Source: Heloderma charlesbogerti (lineage: Eukaryota > Chordata > Lepidosauria > Squamata > Helodermatidae). From it: 64,000 nucleotides of DNA. How positions within the stretch are numbered: the first letter of the stretch is position 1; the number at the start of each line of letters is the position of its first letter. The stretch is taken from NCBI GenBank assembly GCA_026122225.1, contig JANEZZ010001393.1, positions 248,001-312,000 on the forward strand, given 5' to 3'. The notes below the pieces were generated by a model, which worked only from the letters and a program-made list of their open reading frames with translations, did not search any database and was not told the origin of the DNA. The position numbers and the translations under genes are program-made. This document shows, one piece after another, positions 10,850 through 23,405 of the stretch.

Positions 10850-13054
10850 ACTGCAATCTTCTTCTTTTCACACACAGTTTGAGGTCATATCCAAGCAAGG
10901 GAGGGGGAAGCTAAGCCTGATCCTGCCTTCCAGAAGTAGACTCCAACTATTTACTAGTTATTCAAGCCAATGGTGTAACTATTAGTTTCTTCCCCTGGCA
11001 ACATATCATCTGTACTTGTCTAACTTAACAAAGGATATGCTGGCCATCCCTGTCCAGCAGGTTTGTCATCCTCCCAGTCTCTGAACACTATCAAGCAGTC
11101 CTTCTCTTGTTCATACCCCATCCTACAGCCATAGAATAACTGAGTTGGAAGGGACTCTGGGGGCAGTGGTGCAGGGATGCAGCACCTGCACTTTTTTGTT
11201 AGGGATGCTGACGTCATCTGCCGCCACCATCCTCAGCATTCCCTGTTCCCGCTGAGTTTAGCTGCAATCCTCACAGTAGCTGGGGCGAAATTATTTTCCC
11301 CAGCAACAATATATTGTTCCTTATTGTAATGTAAAGTATTTTGGCTTGGTCCTGAATGGGTAATTAAGATCCTTTCACTTTACAAAAGACTTGTTCCTGG
11401 TGGAGAGGAAGGCTCCTAGAAATGATTTGTTGATATGGGTCAACCCAGCCAACTGCAATTTTGGATTCTCCTTGGGGGCATAGCTATAGGGGCTGTCATG
11501 ATGAGCACCAGCTCTTCAAAAGTTACTGCTAAACCACTGTCTGGAAATCACCCAATCCAACACTCTGCTCACAAGGGTAGCTTAAAGGTAATCCCTTCCC
11601 GGCCCATGATATTGATGAGGACGTGTGCACTGCAACACCACAATATATTGTTGGTGGAAAGGTCAGTATTATTAGTGGATTGCAGCACAGTGGGGAGGGG
11701 GGTTGGTATGGTTAGGCTGGGCTTGGAGGTCCCCTGGGCTAAGCTGGTTTTGGCACTGACACAGTAAGGCCCTCTGGCATAGCTTTGACTCAGCGGGTTA
11801 CACCTGAACTGTGGCAACTTTGCAAGTCTGTCCTGGCACAGAGGATCGGGAACTGGGCACTGCTCAACAGCCAACTGGAACACAAACTGCTTATATTGCC
11901 ATTTTGCCTGGGGCAAAGGCCTGTGTTTTAACTAAACAGCAAATGAGGGTTTGGCAGAAGGCGGTGCTGCCAATTAGTTCCAGATGTCCCCAGTGACGTA
12001 TGAATATCAGTGTGTGCTTCTTTTCTCTTGTTGCATTTGCTCGGCAGCTGTGGCCTGACGCCGCTTCCAGTCCAAAGCCAACATCCGTCTGGAGGGGCTT
12101 TTGGTATCTCGTTCCTTTGCTTGGTTATTTGCAGCACAGAAGTCCCATAGTAGTTCCTCGTAGTCTTTCTCCCTTCTCTCTCTCTCCCCTCCCGCCTGCC
12201 CCTCAACTCTTGCAGCTGGCGTTACTGCAAGTCTCATTTCCTGCTTGCTTGAGCGATAGTTAAAACTATTCAGGATGCGCATGGAGGGTGTGCATAGCTT
12301 TTACTGGCCCACACAGAGGAGGCTCCCTGTCTGCACCCATTGCATGTCGGATAGCTTTATGTATACAGGTGCAAAGCCTTCCCAGTATGCTGAGGGGCAG
12401 CCAAGAGCACTGTGGAAAGGGCACCAACAACTCTCCTTCTGTGAAGGAAGGAAGAAAGGAAGAAAGGCTGGATGCTGAGGATCAGGAGATGGGCTAAAGC
12501 TGGCCTGAAGCCAGTGGATTCCCTTTGGTTCTTATTGGTCAGGTTAAGAGTAAGAAATAAGAATCCCTCTGGTGCTGGGCTGCGGGGGGAAGGGGGGCGG
12601 AATCTCCATGTTTGCTTTCAGCTTTCTTTGTAGGTTTGAAGGACTGGATCCTCCTCTATTTTTGGTAGGCCTCCTCTCCCACCCCTTTGAAAGCAGTTTT
12701 GGTTTAATACTGTCCTTATGGTATTACCACAATCAGCCCTGAGCATACCAGTGTCTGAAATTTTAGAGGATCTATACACTGAATAGGGAAGAGGAGGGGG
12801 AGAGAGAGAACCTGGATTTGTTGAATAGTTTTTATGCCAATTATTTCTTCTCTGGATACAGAAGGAGGGAGCCATATTGGCTGTAAACAGAAACATTAGC
12901 AAAATTAAAGCAAAATACATATTTGAATTCTACAAACTTACACAAAGACCCCCACCCCAACTCTAGTGTTAAGGCCAGAGGGAAAGCGGTTCCATCATTT
13001 CAGAATCAGAATTTCAAAAGGAGTGCAGGCATGAAGGGCTAATGCAGTGCAGAG
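10850..13054. other. No gene recognised; short CR1-like terminus
   Basis: At about 11,128-11,160 the sequence ATAGAATAACTGAGTTGGAAGGGAC resembles a fragment of a CR1 3' end in minus orientation. The frames at 11,435-12,500 (up to 115 codons) overlap one another on both strands and show no family motif, so I do not call them genes. Confidence 0.4.
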
Positions 13055-13138
13055 CAGCTTTCCCCATCCTGGTGATGGCTGGGGATGATGGGGTTTATAA
13101 TCCAACAACTCTGAAGGGCACCAGGTTGGGGAAGGCTG
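13055..13138. mobile_element. hAT-like palindromic MITE, copy 3 (internally shortened)
   Basis: It starts CAGCTTTCCCCATCCTGG and ends CCAGGTTGGGGAAGGCTG, an inverted pair around GGGGATGATGGGGTTTATAATCC. It is about 85 bases long, shorter than copies 1 and 2. The target duplication is weak. Confidence 0.65.
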
Positions 13139-14050
13139 GCATAGAGATTTCATTATTATCCAGGCTGCAGCCTCCTAGTCTGGAGTACTCAAACTACCAG
13201 GCAAAAGCTGCCATCCTATGCATATATTCACCTGGAAATAAGTTCTGGTTTTTATTTATTCAGTCATTCTGACGGGGAAATATCTGCTTTTGCAGGGAAT
13301 ACTAAACTGAAAGGGCCACTAAGAGTCTAGAAGCTGATTAGTTAGGTCCTTGCTGCTTTTAAGGCTTTGGTTTGTATGACATAAGCTGCATGTTTTCCTC
13401 GGCCTAAAGATGAATAAAGTGGTTTGATGATGTTTACAAGTTAAGACATGTCTGCTATATCAGTAACCTGGCATGGATCTGAGCAATGGTAGTGTTGGTG
13501 CACTGTGTCAAGTGTAGAGTTGGCACCGGCATATGCCATGACACACCATTCCTCTCCAAAGGGTGACAATCTATTCCCGAGAGAGTTCATCCTCCCATGG
13601 GGGTGCTATCACAGCTGCAGATTAAGACTAGCTAATTGAATTTGCACATGCATGTTCAACACCTGATAGTTACAATACTGAGCAGTGATTTGCATAAGTT
13701 GAACAGTCATCACTGATGAAATGCTAGAGACAGTTTGGATGCTGTGTCAAACACAATACTTCCCTATGGAGGTGTTTCAGATATTCACCTACCATGAATG
13801 TATGTGAATGTCAGTGCTAGGAAGGCCGCTTGAGTGCTATATCCTCTGCTATTGGTTACTGCTATGATTCAATAGCTTGTGAATTTGGGGCAGACTACAT
13901 TGGTTTTGTAACAGCCTGATTCTCTAAATTCACTAGTTCATCTCCTTTCACCACCCTGAAACACGTAATACAGAAGGAATTGTACAAGATCATCTAGCCA
14001 TTAAGTGCAAAGGCCTTGAAGAGGGTAGAGTTACTGCAGCCTGGTGTTGC
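13139..14050. other. No gene recognised
   Basis: A faint CATCCTATGCATATATTCACC match to the short interspersed repeat is present near 13,211. Nothing else could be assigned. Confidence 0.4.
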
Positions 14051-14054
14051 ATTA

Positions 14055-14163
14055 AGTCCTGCCTCCTCCTGATTCCAACTGGAGAGTAGCTGCCAGTCCA
14101 AACAACACTGGGGTCACTGGCCAGTGGTTTGACTCAGTGTAAGGCAGCTTCATATGTTCAGCA
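14055..14163 (+). repeat. LINE (CR1-type) 3' end
   Basis: The block ending GACTCAGTGTAAGGCAGCTTCATATGTTC has the look of a reptile CR1-type 3' terminus. It is 5' truncated to about 110 bases. Confidence 0.6.
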
Positions 14164-14293
14164 TATATTTACTAGTGGCCATCTTTGAGTGTGTGTGTGT
14201 GTATAGAATTTGGTTCAGAGCTAGTTCTTCCCTGCCCTCAGGGAATCACTGATGTACAAATTTAATGTTGCAGGAGCTAGCCCCTCTGATTTG

Positions 14294-14690
14294 GAGCATC
14301 TCTACACCAGCCTAAAAATCCTACATTTAAAACGGGGCTTTCTGCTTCTGTTTTAAATGCAGGATCACGACGGACTCCTTACACGTGCTTCCTCCCTTCC
14401 CCCTCCTCTTCCCCTTATCTGAGTCTTCCGTTTGTTTCATTATACAGCCGCTAGATGGTGCAGTGATATAGCTCCTCTTATTGCAGCTTTTCCTTTTTCA
14501 TGAGGGAATTCAAGCAGAACTCAAAACACAATAATTTGATAGCTCATTATCTCTGATCCTTAAAAAATAGAATAAAGGTCATTTAGTGTTGGAGATGCCC
14601 TGGAGGTTGATAACATCATCTAAAGGGCCCACAAACTTCTGTGAGTAACCAATCTCAATAGCAGGATAAAAGCTCCGGGTGGAGAAGCCC
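14294..14690 (-). mobile_element. MITE family A, copy 2 (3-bp TSD TTG)
   Basis: This is in the opposite orientation to copy 1. It begins GAGCATCTCTACACCAGCC and ends GGGTGGAGAAGCCC, flanked by TTG at 14,291-14,293 and 14,691-14,693. The internal GCATTTAAAACGG hairpin, GCCGCTAGATGGTGC core and CATCATCTAAAGGGCC block are all present. It is a nearly complete representative of the family. Confidence 0.85.
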
Positions 14691-14714
14691 TTGCACAGGT
14701 AAACTTCTGTGCAC

Positions 14715-14893
14715 GACTGGAGGAGAAGGCTATCAGTGACTACTAGTTGCTGGGGAACGTGGGTGGGAGGGTGCTGTTGCACTCATGTCCTCCTTGTGGT
14801 TTCCTGGTCGACAGCTGGTTGGCCACTGTGTGAACAGAATGCTGGACTAAAAGGACCCTTGGTCTGATCCAGCCGGGCTCTTCTTATGTCCTT
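14715..14893 (+). repeat. CR1 3' end, family of the element at 56,191
   Basis: CTAGTTGCTGGGGAAC, GCTGTTGCACTCATGTCC, CAGCTGGTTGGCCACTG and GGTCTGATCCAGCCGGGCTC followed by TTCTTATGTCC are the 3' UTR and terminus of a CR1 family also seen in minus orientation at 38,061, 47,695 and 56,191. It is truncated to about 180 bases. Confidence 0.8.
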
Positions 14894-16984
14894 AAGACTG
14901 GAAGAGCCTGGGGACTGTGGGGCACAAGAGAAATGTGCTCTTGCAACTCACAGTCTTCTCCCCACTATCACATTACACTGGGCAGCCATTTTAGAGGACC
15001 GGTCTGTTGAGCTTTGTGTATTCCTCTTTCTCTGTCACTACCACTTGTCTCCTTAACACGCTGAGACTGGGGCTTGTGTTTGAGATAGATGGCAGTAAAT
15101 GCCGTTCCTATTTCTGAAGGGGGCAGTTATTTGGAGGTAGTTATTAAATGAAAGGGTTGCTAAATCGAGATAAATGTATTTCTGAATACAATAAAATACT
15201 CCGGAGAGGCCAGACTATATAGGATGATTATACTTTGGTTTTGACTACTGGTGACGCTCAATGTTGCCATTACTCTCTCTAGACATCTTCAACCCTTTAG
15301 TGACATCTCTGAGCCAAAACAGATGTTACTTTAAAAGTGCATCTAGCAGCTATGTCTTCTTGTTTTTACATGTAGGCATGGGGGGGCAGTCCATATCTTA
15401 AAAGCCCCCTGCCCTCCATGCTAGGATCCCAATCTGAATCAGGGGCCTTGCACCTACTTTAGAGTAAAAATGAAAGACATAGCTGCTAGACACGCATCTA
15501 TTTTATGTCTCTTCTGGCCCTCTGTGTGCCTGATTTCATGGGCTAAGTAAGGAACCAGAAACTTGTTCTTTATGAGGTGAAGTCTGGCCTGCCAACACAC
15601 TGCCTATACATCCAGTAATATAATCACTGCCCCATCCACTCTTTCTTGCCTAAGTACAAACGGCATACATAGACAGGCCAGGAGCTGTGAATGCCTGAAT
15701 CTGACACCTATGCAGCCCACCCACACTCCTCCCTATTGGCAGAGGATTATTGGCTGCTACAAGCCAGGATTCTGGCTGCCTTGATGGCATGTTTGCACCA
15801 TCGTAACTGAGCCAAGGAAGATTTATATTTTCTAGGAAGATAGGGGAGGGCGGCAGGGAAGCCCTGGCCAGAACCCAGGACCTAAAAGGAGCTCAGCTCC
15901 CCAGACATTCCTGAACATGGATTCAAAGGGCAGCAATACTAGAAAATTCTAAATAGGATGGAACAGTATATGTGGAAGGTACTCTGTTTCCACTTCCCAG
16001 GTCATGGTGGTACCAGGTAAACTTCACAGTGCAGGATACTCAGAAATATGAGTTTGGGGCTTTCCCACATAGGGACAGGGAAGAAATACGTTTCAGTTTG
16101 GTTTTGACCAGAATGTATCCAATTTGCACCTCCCAGAATCAAATGCGGACTCAAATAGAATTTGCATTTCCGAGCTTGCAATGCAATCCAGGCAACAACA
16201 AAAATGTGTTAGAAAAAATGTGTTTGGAAAACGTGCATGAAACAAACTGTATGTTTAAAAAATGAGCACAAACACGCTCTAGTCAATGGGAGAAAAATGT
16301 GTACAATTGTATAATGCAAACTGATATACACAAGAATGTCCGTGTGGGGGTGGGTGGAGCTCGCAAACCTGATAAGGACCCAGGTCAGAACAAGCTTTGA
16401 GGTGGAACTTTGAGAACTTCAGCAAACCTGGCAGATCTGCATATTTCCTAGTCCTAAGCATTCACTTTTCCCTCCTCCCTTATGCTGATCCCAGAGGCTG
16501 GATATGTTGTTCTCCACAACATCCAGAGGCATCAGAGGTTTTGTTTTCCTTCTTCCCTGACTCTTTTTGCAATGGGTCAGGAAAATGGTGCAAAGAGGGA
16601 GGCTGAAGACATCCTTCTTCCCACAGTGTCATAGCCTTGATCCAAACTGACCCCACCTTAAAAAAAATTAAAACATGGGAAATCCAGTAAAGGATCTCCT
16701 GTTGTACCATCTAATTTGGCCCTAGGACAATGGTTGAATATGGATGACCAATTCACCAAATGGCTAATGTGGGGGCCTAACCATTTGATTAGGCCCCCAA
16801 TCTATGTTCTACATTAGAATGCATGGCAGGGTAGGCGGGATCACACCACACTTTCATTAATACAGATGATTGAGCAAATCCGTGGTAGGAAATCATACCA
16901 CTTGGTAACATGCTTGTCTGTGTTGGGTCTGTATGTAACTCAAATTTCAGTTTTCTAACCAGTGTTGATATAAAAGACAAAATG
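14894..16984. other. No gene recognised
   Basis: The frame at 15,972-16,265 (97 codons) has no recognisable domain or supporting signals. No repeats were assigned. Confidence 0.4.
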
Positions 16985-17549
16985 CTGGCAGGTGCAACAT
17001 ATCATGTAGTGGTAGAAAAGCTGCAGCTGCTGAAAATCCTTCTGTTATACAGCAAAGACATCTTTTCCTCTGGCTGCTCTGCTTCCAGGTAAAGGGTTTT
17101 AACCTTCTGCTAAAGCATTAAATGCTGGATACAGGGTGGTGCCTACTAAGCTGGATGGAACATGTGGACAAATCTCCTTTGGGAATTCATGTATTCTTGT
17201 AAGTAAATCACCTGTCCTATTCCAGTTAGCTGGAATAACAGCTGTATCAGGGTGAGTCCTTATTTATCAGTGGGTTATGGTATGTTTGTGAATTCCTTAT
17301 TGCCCCATTTCTTCCACCAGAGTTCATAGTACAAAGCCCACCTCAGTCAAGTCAAAATATAAGGCTTACTTGATGAGAGGTATCTTTCTTTTCTTTTGAA
17401 TATATTTGTATTTATTTTTGAGAGGCATCTTTCTATTCCTGTCTTCTGTCTCTCAGTTGTAAAGTGTAATCCCTCCAGGTCGCCATTGTCACCTCTTCAT
17501 TCTGTATTGCACATAGCACATTCTTGAACATATTCCTCAATCCTCCTTG

Positions 17550-17805
17550 CAGTAACAGTACTGGCTGATCGATAGTTTCCAGGCACAACTCGATGTGCTG
17601 GTTTTACTTTAAAGCCCTGTGTGGTGTCCTTTCTGTATATATCTGAGAGAGTGCCTCTCTCTGTAGGCGCACCCCTCTCCATCAAGATTGGCTAAGAAGC
17701 TACTGCTCAGACACCTTTGTTTAGGTAAGTTAGATCTATGGGGTGTTAGGGAAGAGCTTTCTCCGTGGTGTCCCCAGTGTTGTAGAACAGAGTTCACAGC
17801 CAAAC
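17550..17805 (+). repeat. Very old L2-like C-terminal relic
   Basis: The order of phrases CGATGTGCTGGTTTTACTTTAAAGCCC, GAGAGAGTGCCTCTC and a GAGAAAGC-type block on the opposite reading echoes the end of the L2 protein (the LTFKALYG, LKERL and RAFSVVAP region). It has no open frame. The assignment is weak. Confidence 0.3.
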
Positions 17806-17837
17806 CCACAAGTGTCTAAGCACAGTTGCATTTAGAG

Positions 17838-17905
17838 CAGTGGTGGGAAACTTCTGGCCCTCCACATGTTTTGGCCTACAACTCCCATCAGTCCTAGCTA
17901 GCATA
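17838..17905. mobile_element. hAT-like palindromic MITE, copy 4 (half element)
   Basis: It starts CAGTGGTGGGAAACTTCTGG and runs through CCTACAACTCCCATCAG to about the midpoint of the palindrome, then stops. Only one arm remains. Confidence 0.65.
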
Positions 17906-18844
17906 GTAGTGTGTGTCAAAACAATCTGCAATTTGGAAGCTCTTATGCACAAACAGGCCAGGCCCAGGTTTGAAGATTTTGAGGGAGGTTTTATTTATTT
18001 TAAGTGAGAGCTTTTCTGAGCTTCAGTGCTGCTTTATCTTGCCCTATACTCAAAAGGGCAGCTATATTACTCTGGGTCTGTGTGTGCATGTCCTAGTGCC
18101 CATTATTGCATTGTTCGTCGTCCTGGCACTGGTCTCCATTAATTTCTTATCAAATTTCTATTTTCTAGTTTAAGAAAAGAGGCTGAGAATTAGCCACTTC
18201 TCCATATCTCCATCGTTGCATTGGCTATAGACATCAGTGAAGGAAATATAAATATCTAAACAGAACATGGTAGTAGCATTGGCAGTGAAGAAAAACATAC
18301 TGAATATCAAGGTGATAAAGTATATTACTGTATAGATCTGCTTGGTAGAGTGATGGCTCAGCCTTGCTAGCTTTGGCATCTGTTCCTAAATTACTCTCTC
18401 CTGCAGGATTACTGTCCACTACTTCCTTGTTCCCTCTTTTCCCATAAATGCTGGGTAGATGGCCTACATGTCAAAGGTTACCCTTGAGCTTTGGTTACAA
18501 AATCAGTCTGTCTGGTTAGCACTGCAGCTCAACATGAGGTAACCCACTTAAAAAGGAAATTCCCGGAAAGCCCCTTGAGTGCCAACAGGGAGTTCAAATG
18601 TTTTTCAAAGATTGTGACTGAACTGAGGATCTTTCTTGCCCCATGTTTTCCTTTCAAGCTGGAAAGCAACTCTTGACTCCTAACTCTCAGAGTTAACCTT
18701 GGATTAATGGTAAGAACAAGAGTGGAAGTTTGCTTGGCTGTGAACAGCGGAAAAGTCTCTAATGCTGCAATCCCATACCTCCTTACCTGGGAGTAAGCCC
18801 CACTCAACTCAGTGAGACTTATTGTATAAGGTTGCTTTCTTAGT
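17906..18844. other. No gene recognised; one short repeat
   Basis: A copy of the CAATCC / GGGAGTAAGCCCCACTCAACTCAG short repeat lies at about 18,765-18,840. The rest is unassigned. Confidence 0.4.
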
Positions 18845-19181
18845 CAGGTGTGGGCAGATCTCTGGCGTGCGGGATCTATTAGAATGCTGAGGTCTACAAA
18901 AACAACCCAGGTGCAAAATAGGGGCTGGGGTAGGGGTGAAGCCAAGTGCAAAATGGTAGTGTGGGGGCCGAGCCAATTACCTAATGCACCCCACAAGCTA
19001 TACACTGGAATGACCTGCATATGCAAGTACAAATCTACACCTGAGATCAGAGTAAGTTAAGAAGGAAACTCATTTTTGTTGTTGCTTTTTTTAATCAAGT
19101 GGAAGTCAGAAATCCCTGCTGATCTACTGCAAATAATTCAGCAATCTACTAGTAAGTCTACCTTCAGCCTGCCTATCTCTG
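18845..19181. mobile_element. hAT MITE of the TGGGCAGA / AGATCCAGATCT family, copy 1
   Basis: It begins CAGGTGTGGGCAGATCTC and ends CCTGCCTATCTCTG. Flanks TTCTTAGT and CTCTAAGT match at 6 of 8 positions, compatible with an 8-bp hAT duplication. The right part, CAGAAATCCCTGCTGATCTACTGC, recurs at 23,160 and inverted at 38,530. Confidence 0.65.
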
Positions 19182-20265
19182 CTCTAAGTGATGGTGCGAC
19201 CTATTAGCAGCTGTAGATTGAGGTAATACATCTGGTCTTGTCTTTCCAACAGAAAAGGTGAGTTAGTTGTGCGATCATGAAGGAGCTTGCCTCTTCTTTT
19301 TGTCATATTTAAGTTGAAATCCTAGAAAATGATGGGATTTTTGTTGTTGTCTTTAATAAACAAAAGCAAGTATTCTCTCTGAGGATAGATAAAAAGGTGA
19401 CAGGCAGTTTCCCTAGATGCTGTTGCAGCTTCCCAAAATAGCTCTCGTCCTCAGCTAAATGAACACTGCTAGACAATGCATGGAAAGTGTGTTAGCTTTG
19501 GCTGAACTCACCACTAGCAAGAGGGGGCTGCGCCATCTCTGATGTGTTGCTGTCCAGTTTTGCTATTTTTAAAACAGAGGAAGCTCCTACAAATGGGACA
19601 ATAGGTGCTGTTGAATGGGGGGGGGGGCTGTCTGTGCCTGATCCTCTTGTGTTTAATTACCTGTGAAACAAAGCCTCAGTCTTGATTTCAAAGTTAGGAC
19701 ACTGGGGGCTCTGCAGACTTCCCCAGCAGTAGAATCAGAATCACAGCAGCAACCACAATACCTCTGGTTTAATTCACTGTGTCTGGAATCATGTTCATGT
19801 GAGCACACAGAACTGACCTGGGTGTCTTGCATAGTCAGGGCAAAGAAAATCAGTGGCAAAATGGAACTAACATGTTAATTCTAGCAAACTCCAGTAGCCC
19901 TGGCAGGGGGGGAATTACTGGTAGAAAACTCCCCCCCCCAAATAAAAATAAATGAAAGCACCCAAGTTTTGCATGGAGCTGAACTATACTTTCACATGCT
20001 GAAATTTGGTCTTTTATTGGCTGAACCTAGACTAAAACCATCTATCCTCAATGAGGATGTATTAAATTTGCTAGCATATTAGAGTCCACGGATGAGATTA
20101 ATCAGGATCTATTTCCAAAAAACAAGGTATAGGTTATCTGTAGCAGCCCTGATGCCCTAGAAGGAAGAATTTCTTCCCTAGAAGGAAGTATTTTCCAGCA
20201 GAGGTTTCTACACATTCCCCCTTGCTGGTTTTTGAAAGGTATTAAAAACTTGTTATGTTTCAGGT
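19182..20265. other. No gene recognised
   Basis: Short G and C homopolymer runs at about 19,617-19,627 and 19,931-19,938. No repeat family or coding exon was identified. Confidence 0.4.
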
Positions 20266-20420
20266 GGCCTTTGAGAAGAGAACTGACCGGTCTTTGCTGG
20301 CTTTTGATGCTGCTGCTGTTCTTCTGTGATTGCTCGGCTTTTAATTTTGTATTACATTATTTTTTTGCTTTGCTTTAATGTTGTAACCTGCTATGATTTC
20401 TTAATATAAAGTTAATTAAC
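20266..20420 (+). repeat. Old LINE 3'-end relic
   Basis: The stretch from AGAGAACTGACC through TTAATGTTGTAACCTGC resembles the 3' UTR and terminus of an L2-type LINE. There is no coding sequence. Confidence 0.35.
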
Positions 20421-20521
20421 ATACTTTCCAATAATTTTCACTGATTTAAAAATAAAAATAGAATGCTGTGCAATCTTATGCATATCTGCTCCAGAAGTAA
20501 GTTACAGGAGGGTTGATTTTG

Positions 20522-20731
20522 GTTGAACATTAGGAGAAACATTTTAACAGTAAGAGCATTTTGTCAATGGAATCAGTTTCCTAGAGGGGTGGTGTGCTCT
20601 CCATTGCTGGATGGAGGTCTTGAAGCAGAGACTGGACAGTCATCTGTTTTGGATGCTCAAGCTCTGCATTCCTTGGATTGAGCAGGGGTTTGGATTAGAT
20701 GACCCAGAAGGACCCTTTCAACTATACGACT
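20522..20731 (+). repeat. CR1 3' end
   Basis: Landmarks in order are GAACATTAGGAGAAAC, AATCAGTTTCCTAGAG, GGTGGTGTGCTCTCCATTGC, GGAGGTCTTGAAGCAGAGACTGG, CATCTG and GGATTAGATGACC. This is the C-terminal codons and 3' UTR of a CR1 element. It is 5' truncated to about 210 bases and its tip is lost at the MITE that follows. Confidence 0.85.
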
Positions 20732-20733
20732 GA

Positions 20734-21080
20734 GAGCTTTTCTACACAGCACATTTACGGTGTGCTCGTCATTCCCTGCTCATGGTTTCACGGGTTCTTT
20801 AGACAACGATACGATCCTCCAGTTTCGCTTCTGTCTTTAAACAGCACTTTTGGCAAGTTTTCTTAGAGCAAGGAAAATGTGGTATTATTTAAAGAAAGTG
20901 AACAAAAATGCTATTTCCAGTTGTGTATTTGTGCTATTCCACTTTACCACAGTGCCACCTAGAGGTTATGTAGTGGGAATGCAAGAAAGAAAACACTCTT
21001 TGTATAGTGCTCAGATCTCAATTCTGCGATGAAAACAAAAGTAGATACAGAGGATTAGAGGCCTCATGTAAGAAAAGCTC
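20734..21080. mobile_element. MITE family B, copy 2 (3-bp TSD TGA)
   Basis: The ends GAGCTTTTCTACACAG and CTCATGTAAGAAAAGCTC are an inverted pair flanked by TGA at 20,731-20,733 and 21,081-21,083. The internal GTGCCACCTAGAGGTTATG core and AGATCTCAATTCTGC block are shared with copy 1. It was inserted into the tail of the CR1 fragment just before it. Confidence 0.8.
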
Positions 21081-21083
21081 TGA

Positions 21084-22750
21084 ATTATAGAATCCTACTT
21101 TTATGAAAGCCCCACTGAGTTCAGTGGAAGTTACTTACAGGTAGGTATGTATAAGATTTCAGCCCTATTCTTTTATGGAGGACTTCGGCATCCACATCTC
21201 TGTCCTTGGCTTAGGAGGCCACATCTGACATTTTGGCTCCTGGATGACTCTCCTCTTCTGAGGGCTTGATGGCCTCTCCAATGTGAACTGCATTGGACAG
21301 GAACCATCATCCCAGGATCCACATTTGTGCAGTGATAGTGATGTCTTATCTTCTGGCACAGTTGTGCCTTTGGGCTCCATGTGCAGAAGGTCTAAAAGGA
21401 GCTATCAGAGCAATATGTCACCGACAAAGTCTCTCCCTTCCTTGTCAGTTGTGTGTAGAAAGGTTGATGGCATGAGAAGGTTGCCATGCAGCCTTAAGTG
21501 CACCAATTATTTATTCAAAGAGGAGCCTTTGAAGCAGCATCTTGGGCTTAAGTAACACCATCAGCAGAGCACTTGCTACAGAATTGCTAGCACACACAGG
21601 CCATGGATCTGCTAGCTCTGGATATTTTACTTGTTCTATCTGCTTGTCAGAGTAGCTGAGCAGGGGAGGTGCAGTGTAACAGTGAAATTGGTTAAATGCA
21701 CAATTTTCACATCAGCCTTTACAGTCATTTCTAAGGAAGTGAAGGAGCTGTATCCCCATTCATGAAGCATCAAAGCAAATTATTAGTATATAGATATTTG
21801 TAAAGTGTTAGTAATAATATATAGGCAAGGTCAGAATGCTCACTCTCACAAGATACCTGCAATGCTGGCTTGTTGTCCAGTTATTTATTACTTTGTTATC
21901 GTTTTACAAATGAACTTAGTCTAGCAGAATGTGACTTCCAGATGTTCTACAATTAGTTCAAGTTTCCTTTTCCCACCTTTAGAACAAGGACATGCCCATT
22001 GCAATATGTGTCCAACACACTCATGGTATAAACAGCCCTTGAAATTGTGAATCAACTCAGCAAAACCAATAGGAGCCAGCAAGAAGAATCCTTCATGTAC
22101 TTGTGAAGAGAGAAAGCACCGGTTCTGAACAATGAGATGACATTCTACTGTTTTCTTAAAATAATCACAATAGTGGCGGGCTGACTTGTGACTGATAAAA
22201 GGCCAGATTTGGTCCACAGGCTGCCAGCACCTTATCACTAGTCCAAAAAATTGTGCTTATCCTGTGGACTTTGGCAACATCCCCCTCCCTCCCAAGGATT
22301 GGGTTGCTAATAGGGAACGGAGTGGAGCCATTTATGTATTTGTTTTGGAGGTATGGAGGGGGCCCGCAAGCTGAGGCACTGTCTAAACTAGTAGAGGCTG
22401 CTGGGCCTGCTGATTAACTTTCAAATTACTGGCAAATTGCTCAAGGAATTCTGTCAGTCGCATGTGACCACTGAGGGGTCAGACTGAGCATGGCATCAGA
22501 TGATTAGGAAGCAGGGAAGGTGGAAGTGAGTGTGAGTTTGCACCAGGTTTCATGCTTCTGTGTAATGTCTGAAATGGGAGGCTGTAAATATATTTGCACA
22601 GAAAGGGCTGTGTTCACCTTGGCCTTGTGTTCAGCCTGGTCTGGAGCTTGGATCTCCCTGCAGCTGGACCAGGGGGTGACACTTTCAGATAGAGCCAGCC
22701 TAAGACATTTTTCTGCCTGAGGCAGAGTAGCAAATGGTGCCTCTGCAAAA
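21084..22750. other. No gene recognised; one short repeat
   Basis: At 21,086-21,165 there is a short repeat with GCCCCACTGAGTTCAGTGG. The frames at 21,283-22,791 overlap on both strands and lack domains. Confidence 0.4.
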
Positions 22751-22752
22751 AG

Positions 22753-22797
22753 GTGTGTGTGTTGTGTGCGTGCGTGCGCACACACACACACACACAG
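22753..22797. repeat. (GT)n/(CA)n microsatellite hairpin
   Basis: A GT-rich run turns into GCGTGCGTGCGCACACAC and then a CA run, so the two halves are near-complementary and could fold back. Confidence 0.9.
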
Positions 22798-23097
22798 GTT
22801 GAAAACTGCCTAGGATTCTATAAGACGGGTGGGGGAGGGGCAGACATATTGGTTCGTATTGTCTAAGGTTAGTGCAAAGATGGGCAGACTTCAGGCTTGC
22901 TAGATCTCTTTTGTGTGTTTTCTCTAGGACCCTGAGATCCACTGACTGGAGACTGGGTGCAAAAGACACAATTTGAATTACAGAATTCTGAGCTCAGGAA
23001 TTTTGTTTCGAGAACTAGAACTGAACTGAGCTTGCAGCCCTTCCACACAAAAATCCACTCCTAGTGAACCCCTAGTAGCTGAATAATTTAGGATGGG

Positions 23098-23226
23098 GCC
23101 AGGCCAGCGGGAGTAATTCTGTTGCTGCTATTGTTAAAGAACTGGGAGTCAGAAATCTTTGCCGATCTAAAGCAAATCACCCAGACTTCTACCAGTAGAT
23201 CCAGATCTGTCTTCTGCCCACCTCTG
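23098..23226. mobile_element. hAT MITE of the TGGGCAGA / AGATCCAGATCT family, copy 2 (partial)
   Basis: It shares CAGAAATC, GCCGATCTAAAGCAAATC, TCTACCAGTAGATCCAGATC and the terminus CTGCCCACCTCTG with copies at 18,845 and 38,029. The opposite terminus is missing. Confidence 0.65.
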
Positions 23227-23295
23227 GGTTAGTGAACAAACAAAGTTGAACCTGTCCGATCTTTCACATTTGATCTTCAGGGCAGTGGCTTACCG

Positions 23296-23405
23296 CAGGG
23301 TTGGACAACTTGTGGCCCTCCAACTCCCATCAGTCCTAGCCAGTATAGCCAGTGGTGAGGTATCACAGGAATTGTGGCCCTCCAGATGTGTTGGGCTACC
23401 AGGTG
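23296..23405. mobile_element. hAT-like palindromic MITE, copy 5 (rearranged)
   Basis: It starts CAGGGTTGGACAACTTGTGG, then shows CCAACTCCCATCAGTCC and, further on, GTGGCCCTCCAGATGTG repeated in the same direction, so the normal palindrome is rearranged. Confidence 0.6.

Noticed and set aside
11435..12500. Cluster of overlapping frames of 60-115 codons on both strands
   Set aside because: No motif, no splice-site pattern I could support and no agreement between strands; they are expected by chance in GC-richer DNA.
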